9,516 nt of DNA. Source: CADCWK01 sp964244115. Lineage in GTDB: Bacteria; Chloroflexota; Chloroflexia; Thermomicrobiales; UBA6265. Location of the stretch: NCBI GenBank assembly GCA_964244115.1, contig CAXTHM010000105.1:1-9516 (forward strand), given 5' to 3'. Each line of letters begins with the position of its first letter. Within the stretch, counting starts at the first letter, position 1. Shown one piece after another: positions 1-6,127 of this stretch. A model generated the notes under the pieces. It was not told the origin of the DNA. It saw only the letters and a program-made list of their open reading frames with translations, and made no database searches. The translations under genes were made by a program, and so were the position numbers.

Positions 1-158
1 ACGGGCAACACAGATGCTCTCTGGGCACCTGCGAGCCGCAGCGCAGCGAGAGCCGTGTCAGCGGGTGATCGAGCAGGTTCACCTCGGCCGGGGGAGAGAT
101 TTGCTTCGCCACCAGCCACGTCGATTGATACCCGCTCTAACACCGCGACCGATGTCGT
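1..158. other. Flank downstream of ligA, no gene supported
   Basis: This short stretch lies beyond the ligA stop codon and runs to the window edge. Both strands stay open in some frames, which is expected at this GC content, but none of the short translations resembles a protein I recognise and none has a convincing start with a ribosome binding site. I see no hairpin followed by a T run that would terminate ligA. A gene entering from the left cannot be excluded because the window begins here. Confidence 0.4.
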
Positions 159-2243
159 TCAGCCGGTCCCTTCCGGGCCGGAGTTCTCGGACCCGCCCGA
201 CGCAGCGTCGATGTCCTCTCCGGCCAGCAGCCGGGCCAGCGTCGCCTCATCGATGATGGTCGTCCCCTGCTCTCGGGCCCGCGCTTCCTTGGAGCCGGCA
301 TCCTCGCCGGCGACCAGGTAGGTCGTCTTCTTCGAGATCGATCCGGTCACGCTCGCTCCGGCTCGCCGCAGACGCTCCTCCGCCTCGGGTCGCGTCATCG
401 TCGACAGGCGTCCGGTCAGGACGAAGCTCTGCCCCGCCAGCCGGTTCGACGAGGATGCGCCCTCGACCCGCTCGTCGGTCAGGACTCCCCGATCGACCAG
501 CTTGGCGATCAGGGTCCGGTTCCGCGGTTCGGCGAACCAGGCGACGATGCTCTCAGCCAGGACGTTGCCGATCCCGCCGATCGCCGCGATCTCCTCGACG
601 GTTGCCGCGGCGAGGGCGCGGAGGGAACCGAACCGCTCCGCCAACAGCCGCGCCGCGCGCTCACCGACGTGGACGATGCCGAGGGCGAAGATCAGGCGCT
701 TGAGCGGCTGGACCTTGCTGCCCTCGACGGCCTCCCGCAGCTTCGTGGCGCTCTTCTCGCCGAGACGCTCGAGCTGGCCAACCTGGTCCCAGTCGAGGGC
801 GTAGATGTCCGCCGCGTCGTGGATCATGCCGAGTTCGATGAAGCGCGTGATCAGCCTGTCGCCCAGCCCGGAGATGTCCATCGCCCCGCGGCTGACGAAG
901 TGGAGCAGCTCCTGCCGCAGACGCTCGGGACACTCCGGGTTGGTGCAGTACCGGGCCGACTCGCCCTCGCGCCGGACCGTGGGGGAACCGCAGACCGGGC
1001 AGTGGTCCGGCATCCGCCAGGGAACCTCGTCGCCCGTCCGCCGCTCCTCCAGCACGCTGACGATCTGGGGAATCACATCCCCGGCCCGCTGGACGATGAC
1101 GGTGTCACCGATCCGGAGATCGAGGCTGGCGATCAGGTCCTCGTTGTGGAGCGTCGCCCGGCTGACCATGACCCCGCCGATCGCGACCGGTTCGAGGTGG
1201 GCCAGCGGGTTGAGGCTCCCGGTCCGGCCGATGTTGACGACGATATCGGTCAGCCTGGTCGTGGTCTGGAGGGCCGGGAACTTGTAAGCCGTCGCCCAGC
1301 GCGGCTCCCGGGCGACGAAGCCGATCTCCTCCTGCTGGTACAGGTCGTCGACCTTGACGACGACGCCGTCGGCCTCGAAGGCGAGCGCGTGCCGACGCTC
1401 CTGCCACGACCGCATCGCGGCCCAGACCGACGCGATGTCGGGGTGGGTCGCGGAGCCCGGCGAGGCGTCGAACCCCCGGGCCCGCATCCAGTCGAGCGCC
1501 CCGTGGTGCGAGGTGAGCGGCGGACCGTTCTCGACGTAGCCGACCTGGTAGGCGATGAAGCGCAGCGGCCGTCGAGCCGTGATGGCCGGGTCCTTCTGGC
1601 GAAGCGAGCCCGCGGCGGCGTTGCGAGGGTTCATGAACGGTCGCGCCCCGGCCTCGATCAGGCCGTCGTTCAGACGAGCGAAATCGCCGCGGGAGATGTA
1701 GCACTCCCCCCGGATCTCGACCCGCCCCGGCATTGCCTCGCCCTCGACGGCTCGGAGCCGGACCGGGATGCTCCGGATCGTGCGGACGTTGCCGGTGACG
1801 TCCTCACCGACCGAACCGTCACCGCGGGTCGCGGCGTGGTCGAGCCGGCCGTCGATGTAGGTCAGGGCGAGGGCGAGCCCGTCGATCTTGGCCTCGGTGA
1901 CCCACGAGAGCGTGGCGCCGCCGGCGAAGCGTTCGGCCCGGGCCGCCCAGGCGATCAACTCGTCCTCGCTGTAGACATTGCTGAGCGACATGAGCTGGAC
2001 CGGGTGCCGGACTTCGGCGAAGCCGCCGTCCAGCGCCGTCCCGACCCGCTGGGTGGGCGACTCCGGCGAGACGAGTTCCGGGTGCTCGGATTCGACCGCG
2101 CGGAGCTCACTCATCAGCCGGTCGTACTCGTCGTCGGTCGCTTCGGGCCGGTCGAGGATGTAGTAAGCGTGGTTGAGCCGGTCGATCACGGTGCGGAGTT
2201 CGTCGACGCGCTGCTGCGAAGCCCGGTTGTCGGTCGTCACCAT
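159..2243 (-). CDS. ligA: NAD+-dependent DNA ligase LigA
   Basis: This enzyme seals nicks in duplex DNA using NAD+ as adenylate donor, in replication (Okazaki fragment joining) and excision repair. The 694-residue product has the full family layout. Domain Ia is at about residues 10-60 (HAYYILDRPEATDDEYDRL, 25-43). The nucleotidyltransferase motif EAKIDG spans 117-122 with Lys119 as the adenylated residue. Later ligase motifs are ADGVVVK (291-297) and AYKFP (319-323). An OB fold follows, then a four-cysteine zinc finger (Cys415, Cys418, Cys433, Cys438), helix-hairpin-helix repeats at about 450-570, and a C-terminal BRCT domain at about 600-675. The last 18 residues are a Gly/Ser/Glu-rich tail. 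Length is close to the usual 670 or so. The chosen ATG has a GGGCGGGA purine stretch just upstream, and residues right after it already match domain Ia. It is divergent from hslV. No key residue is missing. Identification is firm. Confidence 0.97.
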   Translation of the reverse strand: MVTTDNRASQQRVDELRTVIDRLNHAYYILDRPEATDDEYDRLMSELRAVESEHPELVSPESPTQRVGTALDGGFAEVRHPVQLMSLSNVYSEDELIAWAARAERFAGGATLSWVTEAKIDGLALALTYIDGRLDHAATRGDGSVGEDVTGNVRTIRSIPVRLRAVEGEAMPGRVEIRGECYISRGDFARLNDGLIEAGARPFMNPRNAAAGSLRQKDPAITARRPLRFIAYQVGYVENGPPLTSHHGALDWMRARGFDASPGSATHPDIASVWAAMRSWQERRHALAFEADGVVVKVDDLYQQEEIGFVAREPRWATAYKFPALQTTTRLTDIVVNIGRTGSLNPLAHLEPVAIGGVMVSRATLHNEDLIASLDLRIGDTVIVQRAGDVIPQIVSVLEERRTGDEVPWRMPDHCPVCGSPTVRREGESARYCTNPECPERLRQELLHFVSRGAMDISGLGDRLITRFIELGMIHDAADIYALDWDQVGQLERLGEKSATKLREAVEGSKVQPLKRLIFALGIVHVGERAARLLAERFGSLRALAAATVEEIAAIGGIGNVLAESIVAWFAEPRNRTLIAKLVDRGVLTDERVEGASSSNRLAGQSFVLTGRLSTMTRPEAEERLRRAGASVTGSISKKTTYLVAGEDAGSKEARAREQGTTIIDEATLARLLAGEDIDAASGGSENSGPEGTG

Positions 2244-2294
2244 GATCGAATCCCGCCCTCGGCTTGGTCACGAAGCATCGCGTACGTTCGCCGA

Positions 2295-2303
2295 ATCATA
2301 CCA
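2295..2303 (-). promoter_or_regulatory. Candidate extended -10 promoter of ligA
   Basis: Read on the minus strand, this is TGGTATGAT: the TGn extension followed by TATGAT, which matches the TATAAT consensus at five of six positions. No good -35 box is visible 17-18 bases upstream, which is normal for extended -10 promoters. Transcription would start near 2288 and give a leader of about 45 nt before the ligA ATG. The call is from the motif alone. Confidence 0.45.
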
Positions 2304-2369
2304 TCGGAGATGGTCCGGCCCGACCGTTCGGACAGGGCATGGACGCCCACGGCGATCGCGGGAAAGCGG

Positions 2370-2375
2370 TACACT
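2370..2375 (+). promoter_or_regulatory. Weak candidate -10 box for hslV
   Basis: TACACT matches TATAAT at four of six positions and lies about 70 bases upstream of the chosen hslV start. I find no acceptable -35 hexamer at 16-18 bp spacing, so it could need an activator or an alternative sigma factor, or not be a promoter at all. It directly abuts the inverted repeat at 2376-2405, which would then cover the transcription start. Confidence 0.2.
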
Positions 2376-2405
2376 ATGGCGCCGAATCAGGCGATCTGGC
2401 GCCAT
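2376..2405. repeat. Perfect inverted repeat upstream of hslV
   Basis: ATGGCGCC at 2376-2383 is matched exactly by its reverse complement GGCGCCAT at 2398-2405, with a 14-base spacer. Centre-to-centre distance of the arms is 22 bp, about two turns of B-DNA, which suits a dimeric repressor. It could equally form an 8-bp RNA hairpin in the hslVU leader. The sequence does not match the CIRCE (HrcA) or HAIR (HspR) heat-shock operators as I know them. There is no T run, so it is not a terminator. The role is inferred only from position and symmetry. Confidence 0.5.
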
Positions 2406-2445
2406 CGTGGTGCCCGCCGGCAAGCAGAACGGACGAGTAGCGACT

Positions 2446-3177
2446 GTGACGGATACCTTCACTCCCAGACGACGATCGACCACGATCCTCGGCGTGCGCC
2501 GCAACGGAGAAGTGGCGATCGCTGGCGACGGCCAGGTCACCCAGGGCGACATGGTCCTCAAGCAGGGGGCGCGGAAGATCCGGACGATGTCGGACGGCGC
2601 GGTGCTGGTCGGTTTCGCCGGTGCCGTCGCCGACGCCCTGACCCTGCTCGGCAAGTTCGAGCAGCAGCTCCGGGAGTGGGACGGCAACCTGCGGCGCGCG
2701 TCGGTCGAGCTCGCCAAGGAGTGGCGCTCCGAACGCTACCTTCGCCGCCTGGAGGCCGAGATCCTGGTCGCGGACCCGGATTCGCTCCTGCTGATCTCCG
2801 GCACCGGCGACGTGATCGAGCCCGACGACGATGTGCTCTCGATCGGATCCGGTTCGCCCTACGCCATGGCGGCCGCCAAGGCGCTGATGCGATCGACCGA
2901 CCTGTCCGCCCGGGAGATCGTCGAGCGGGCGATGGCCGTCGCGGCCGACATGTGCATCTTCACCAATCACGAGTTCACGATCGTCACGATCCCGGCCTCG
3001 GGGGATGCGCCCGCGACCGCCGAGCAGCCCGACGCCCCATCGACGCCGATCGACCAGATGGCGCCCGGCCCGATCGTCGAGGCCACGTCGTCGGGCGACG
3101 AAGACCACGAAGACGACGAGGATGACGCGCGCGGCGACGGCGAACGGCATGACGAGACAGACGGGAAGGACCGCTGA
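2446..3177 (+). CDS. hslV: HslV (ClpQ) threonine protease subunit with leader and acidic tail
   Basis: HslV is the proteasome-like N-terminal threonine peptidase that forms a double-hexamer chamber and degrades proteins delivered by HslU in the cytoplasm. The core, residues 12-183 of 243, shows TTILGVRRNG with the nucleophile Thr12, GDGQVTQG with Asp28, Lys44 in the ARKIR segment, GFAG (57-60) and IGSGSPYA (133-140). Two features are odd. Eleven residues (ending RRRS) precede the catalytic threonine and must be removed, since no start codon lies closer to it. A 60-residue tail (184-243) rich in Asp, Glu, Pro and Ala follows the usual C-terminus, with a dense acidic run at 218-227; typical family members are about 175-180 residues. 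I chose the GTG at 2446 because GGACGAG sits 8 bases upstream; GTG at 2407 or 2410 is possible but lacks such a site. The stop overlaps the hslU start. Family assignment is firm; the exact start is less so. Confidence 0.93.
   Translation: MTDTFTPRRRSTTILGVRRNGEVAIAGDGQVTQGDMVLKQGARKIRTMSDGAVLVGFAGAVADALTLLGKFEQQLREWDGNLRRASVELAKEWRSERYLRRLEAEILVADPDSLLLISGTGDVIEPDDDVLSIGSGSPYAMAAAKALMRSTDLSAREIVERAMAVAADMCIFTNHEFTIVTIPASGDAPATAEQPDAPSTPIDQMAPGPIVEATSSGDEDHEDDEDDARGDGERHDETDGKDR
3163..3170 (+). promoter_or_regulatory. Ribosome binding site of hslU inside the end of hslV
   Basis: GGGAAGGA lies 6 bases before the hslU ATG and within the last codons of hslV. The hslV stop and hslU start share one base (TGATG), so ribosomes finishing hslV can reinitiate on hslU. 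This supports balanced synthesis of the two subunits. Confidence 0.7.
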
Positions 3178-4679
3178 TGGCCGAGAAACTCCCCCGGCCA
3201 GCCGGAACCAGCAGTTCGACCCGCGTCGCCGCCGAGCCGCCGCCCTCCCAGACGACGCTCGAGAACCTGACCCCGATCCAGATCGTCGCCGAACTCGACC
3301 GCTACATCATCGGCCAGAACGACGCCAAGCGCGCCGTCGCCGTGGCGCTGCGCAACCGTTATCGGCGCCAGCTCCTGCCCGAGGAGATGCGGCAGGAGAT
3401 CCAGCCCAAGAACATCCTCATGATCGGCCCGACCGGCGTCGGCAAGACCGAGATCGCCCGCCGGGTCGCGAAGCTGATCAACGCGCCGTTCATCAAGGTG
3501 GAGGCGACCAAGTTCACCGAGGTCGGCTACGTCGGCCGGGACGTCGAGTCGATCGTCCGGGACCTCGTCGAGGTCGCGATCTCGAACGTCCATGACCAGC
3601 GCATGGAGCAGGTCAAGGAGGAGGCCACCACCGCCGCGGTCCAGCGGCTGGCCGACATCCTGACCTCCCAGAACCTCGAGAAGAAGGACGGCCGGGCCCG
3701 CCCCGCCCGATCGCGACCGACCGACAGCGAGGATGACGGCGAGGACAGCCAGGCCGATGCCCAGGCTGACGCGACGGCCGAGCGCCGGCGGAAGCGGGAG
3801 CGCAAGCGTCTGCTCCAGCTCCTCGACACCGAGGCGATCGAGGAGGAGACCGTCGAGATCGAGCTGGAGGACGACGGCTACGAGGATTCCAACCCGTTGG
3901 ACGTCTTCAACGGCATGTCCCAGGATGACTTCCAGGACACGTTCGCCGAGTTTCTGGACGGATTCCTGCCCCGCCGGCCGATGCGGCGCAAGGTCTCCGT
4001 CCGGGAGGCGCGCCGGATCCTGACCCAGCAGGAGGCTAACCGGCTGGTCGACTTCGATTCCGTCGTCGAGACGGCCGTCCGCCGGGTCGAGGACGCGGCG
4101 GTCGTCTTCATCGACGAGCTCGACAAGACGATCAGCAGCGACGGCGAGTACGGCGGCGAGGTCTCCGGCGAGGGGGTCCAGCGCGACCTGCTCCCGATCG
4201 TCGAGGGGTCGGTCGTCATGACCCGGTACGGGCCGGTCCGGACCGACCACGTCCTGTTCATCGCCGCCGGCGCCTTCCACAACAGCCGGCCCTCGGACCT
4301 GATCCCCGAGCTCCAGGGGCGGTTCCCGATCCGGGTCGAGCTCAAGAGCCTGACCGAAGAGGATCTCTATCGGATCCTGACCGAGCCGGACAACGCCCTG
4401 ACCAAACAGTACGTCGCCCTGATCGGGACCGAGGGGCTCACGATCGACTTCGCCGAGGAGGGGCTCCGGGAGATGGCGCGGACGGCGACACAGGTCAACG
4501 CGACGTCCGAGGACATCGGGGCGCGGCGACTGCACACGATCATGGAGAAGGTCCTGGAGGAGCTGTCGTTCGACGCCCCGTCCCGCAGCGGCGACAGCGT
4601 CTCGATCGACCGCGCCTTCGTCGAGGGGCGGATCGGCCAGATCGCCAAGGACGAGGACCTGAGCGACTTCATCCTCTGA
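3177..4679 (+). CDS. hslU: HslU (ClpY) AAA+ unfoldase subunit of HslVU
   Basis: HslU is the hexameric ATPase that unfolds substrates and threads them into HslV. The 500-residue product shows Walker A GPTGVGKT (84-91), the pore loop GYVG (117-120), Walker B VVFIDELDK (309-317), GVQRDLLPIVEG (333-344), the arginine finger in ELQGRFP (Arg382), sensor 2 in IGARRLHT (Arg450), and the C-terminal EDLSDFIL that in known structures docks into HslV. Compared with the 443-residue E. coli protein, catalytic positions are shifted by 27 before the I domain and by 57 after it. So there are about 27 extra N-terminal residues (Pro/Ser/Ala-rich, 1-30) and about 30 extra residues in the I domain. The latter probably fall in the charged segment 165-215, which has an acidic stretch near 184-190 and a basic one at 203-211. 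The ATG has a strong GGGAAGGA site and overlaps hslV by one base. Identification is firm. Confidence 0.97.
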   Translation: MAEKLPRPAGTSSSTRVAAEPPPSQTTLENLTPIQIVAELDRYIIGQNDAKRAVAVALRNRYRRQLLPEEMRQEIQPKNILMIGPTGVGKTEIARRVAKLINAPFIKVEATKFTEVGYVGRDVESIVRDLVEVAISNVHDQRMEQVKEEATTAAVQRLADILTSQNLEKKDGRARPARSRPTDSEDDGEDSQADAQADATAERRRKRERKRLLQLLDTEAIEEETVEIELEDDGYEDSNPLDVFNGMSQDDFQDTFAEFLDGFLPRRPMRRKVSVREARRILTQQEANRLVDFDSVVETAVRRVEDAAVVFIDELDKTISSDGEYGGEVSGEGVQRDLLPIVEGSVVMTRYGPVRTDHVLFIAAGAFHNSRPSDLIPELQGRFPIRVELKSLTEEDLYRILTEPDNALTKQYVALIGTEGLTIDFAEEGLREMARTATQVNATSEDIGARRLHTIMEKVLEELSFDAPSRSGDSVSIDRAFVEGRIGQIAKDEDLSDFIL

Positions 4680-4725
4680 TGATGCGCCAGGATGTCCCAA
4701 GGAACGGTTTCCCGGAGAGCGAGAG

Positions 4726-5721
4726 ATGGTGGCAACGACGCACTCGTCAGCGCAGCGGCAGGTCCTGGCGGTCGATCTCGGCGGGACCAACCTCCGGGTA
4801 GCGGTCGTCGGGACGGATGGCTCGCTCACGCAGCGGCAACACGCCCCGACCGAGGCGGAGAGGGGCCCGGACTCCGTCCTCGAACGGATGGCGGAGTTGA
4901 TCCAGAAGGTCGCCCGTGACGCCGGTCTGCCCGACGACGCGCCGGTCGGGATCGCCTCGCCGGGACCGCTCAACCCGCGCGAAGGGATCGTCTACTTCAC
5001 ACCCAATCTTCCCGGGTGGCGGAACGTCCCGCTCGGTCCACGGATCGAGCGACTAACGGGTCGGCGGACCGTCACGGCCAACGACGCCAATTGCGCCGGC
5101 CTCGGCGAAGTCGCCTTCGGTGCGGCCCAGGGCAGCACCGACGTCATCTACCTGGGCATCGGGACGGGTGTCGGTGGCGCCGTCGTCAGCGGTGGCCGCC
5201 TGATCGACGGGATCAGGGGGCTCGGCGCGGAACTGGGGCACATGTGCGTCGCGATGGACGGTCCACGCTGCACCTGCGGCGGGATCGGCTGCCTGGAGGC
5301 GTACGTCGCCGGTTGGGCCATCGCCCGCGAGGGCGAGATGGCCGCGACGACCGCCGACGGTGACGCGATCCGCCGGGCCGCGATCGGCGGGAGCATCCAC
5401 GCCGGCACCATCGCCGCCGCCGCCCGGGACGGCGACGAGATGGCCCGGACGCTCCTCGCTCGGGCTGGTCGGGCGCTCGGCGTCGCGATCGGCACCCTGA
5501 CGAACATCTTCAACCCGCAACTGGTCGTGATCGGCGGTGGGGTTGCCCGAGTCGGGGACCACCTGCTCCAGCCCGCCCGCGAGATCGTCAGCTCCCACTG
5601 CTTCCACGCCATGCGGGAGGACCTCCGGATCGTCGACGCCACGCTCGGCGACGATGGCGGCCTGTTCGGGGCCGGGGCTCTGGCGCTCGACATCGGGAGC
5701 CAGAGCGATGTCAGCGTCTAG
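4726..5721 (+). CDS. ROK-family sugar kinase, probably glucokinase-like
   Basis: This is a cytoplasmic kinase that should phosphorylate a hexose or N-acetylhexosamine with ATP. The 331-residue length is usual for single-domain ROK kinases. There is no N-terminal helix-turn-helix, so it is not a NagC/XylR-type repressor. Visible motifs are the phosphate-binding DLGGTN (17-22), catalytic Asp120 in NDANCAGLGE (119-128), GIGTGVGGAVV (144-154), the sugar-contacting ELGH (169-172) and the zinc motif CTCGGIGCLE (Cys182, Cys184, Cys189, with His172). The C-terminal VVIGGGV (267-273) fits the second ATP-binding segment. The ATG follows GGAGAG at 8 bases. It starts 46 bp after hslU with no terminator between, so it is probably read from the hslVU transcript, and it ends just before a strong terminator. 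Substrate cannot be fixed from motifs: glucose is most likely, but fructose, mannose or N-acetyl sugars are possible. Confidence 0.9.
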   Translation: MVATTHSSAQRQVLAVDLGGTNLRVAVVGTDGSLTQRQHAPTEAERGPDSVLERMAELIQKVARDAGLPDDAPVGIASPGPLNPREGIVYFTPNLPGWRNVPLGPRIERLTGRRTVTANDANCAGLGEVAFGAAQGSTDVIYLGIGTGVGGAVVSGGRLIDGIRGLGAELGHMCVAMDGPRCTCGGIGCLEAYVAGWAIAREGEMAATTADGDAIRRAAIGGSIHAGTIAAAARDGDEMARTLLARAGRALGVAIGTLTNIFNPQLVVIGGGVARVGDHLLQPAREIVSSHCFHAMREDLRIVDATLGDDGGLFGAGALALDIGSQSDVSV

Positions 5722-5745
5722 TCAACCGGCCCAGAGATGACCTGT

Positions 5746-5782
5746 CGAATGGCACTCCTACCCGGGGTGCCATTCGCGTTTT
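5746..5782 (+). terminator. Intrinsic terminator after the hslVU-ROK cluster
   Basis: A 13-bp stem (5746-5758 with 5764-5776, one G-U pair) closes a 5-base loop and is followed, after two bases, by four Ts at 5779-5782. It starts 24 bases after the ROK kinase stop codon. The T run is only on the plus-strand side, so it terminates rightward transcription only. It separates this cluster from the transporter genes. Confidence 0.85.
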
Positions 5783-5956
5783 CCGTGCGCCGTGCCCTTC
5801 AGCGGCGCGAGTGGTCGGGCATGGTCTAGTCCCGAAAGCCAAACAGGGGGCCGTACTGTTGTGCATCTCGATGAACGGAGACGCTCCCTCTGGACACTTT
5901 GACCATTGTTCCTCGATAGCCACCCATCGGTCGCGGTTCCGGCCAACCGTTTGTGC
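5783..5956. other. Non-coding stretch between terminator and transporter promoter
   Basis: This is part of a 406-bp gap without a convincing gene, and its GC content is visibly lower than in the genes around it. Two small hairpins are possible: GCGCCG (5787-5792) with CGGCGC (5803-5808), and TCGGG (5815-5819) with CCCGA (5831-5835). A TTGACC at 5899-5904 lacks a fitting -10. A 99-codon minus-strand reading frame (5711-6010) crosses the terminator and the end of the ROK gene and looks random. I see no tRNA. Confidence 0.5.
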
Positions 5957-5986
5957 TTGACACTCATATCCGGCTATCGCTAGAGT
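5957..5986 (+). promoter_or_regulatory. Sigma-70-type promoter for the ABC transporter genes
   Basis: A perfect -35 box TTGACA (5957-5962) is followed after 18 bp by TAGAGT (5981-5986), four of six to TATAAT. Transcription would begin near 5993 and produce a leader of about 135 nt before the first permease. Position, lower local GC and the upstream terminator all fit a new transcription unit starting here. Confidence 0.6.
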
Positions 5987-6062
5987 TCCGCCACTCTCTC
6001 GCGTCTCCAATCAGAACATGACGGTCCACTTGCTGATGCACGCATTGGTGATCGCTCAGGTG

Positions 6063-6108
6063 GCGACTCAGGCCATTGCCGGACGAACGTCCTGATCGAG
6101 TGAGTCGT
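6063..6108 (+). promoter_or_regulatory. Structured mRNA leader before the first permease
   Basis: CGACTCA (6064-6070) pairs exactly with TGAGTCG (6101-6107), and a G-U pair can extend it. It encloses a smaller hairpin, GGAC (6081-6084) with GTCC (6089-6092), over a GAAC loop. The outer stem ends a few bases before the AAAGGA ribosome binding site (6113-6118). CTCAGG occurs at 6055-6060 and again at 6067-6072, and either copy can pair partly with CCTGA at 6091-6095, so alternative folds exist. I recognise no known riboswitch class. It may control translation or may be incidental. Confidence 0.35.
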
Positions 6109-6127
6109 AGGGAAAGGACCCGCAGCG

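Noticed and set aside
2173..2445. In-frame upstream extension of hslV from an ATG at 2173
   Set aside because: It would add 91 residues unlike any HslV, and it overlaps the start of ligA and the ligA promoter. The GTG at 2446 has a better ribosome site and places the catalytic threonine near the N-terminus.
669..3125. 818-codon open frame on the plus strand across ligA
   Set aside because: It runs antisense to ligA and then out of frame through hslV. The translation is a low-complexity Arg/Asp/Pro/Val mix with no family motif, typical of a shadow frame in GC-rich DNA.
3014..3822. Idea that the acidic HslV tail binds the basic patch in the HslU I domain
   Set aside because: In the accepted HslVU structure the I domains point away from HslV, so direct contact is unlikely. 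I kept the tail and the insert as separate observations.
2967..4973. 668-codon open frame on the minus strand across hslV, hslU and the ROK gene
   Set aside because: It is antisense to three well-identified genes and its product is Leu/Asp/Arg/Gly-rich without recognisable domains.
5899..5927. TTGACC as a second -35 box upstream of the permeases
   Set aside because: No acceptable -10 hexamer lies 16-18 bp downstream, whereas the TTGACA at 5957 has one.
5711..6010. 99-codon minus-strand frame in the gap before the permeases
   Set aside because: It overlaps the end of the ROK gene and reads through the terminator hairpin and the promoter. No ribosome site or known family was seen. A small orphan gene cannot be strictly excluded.
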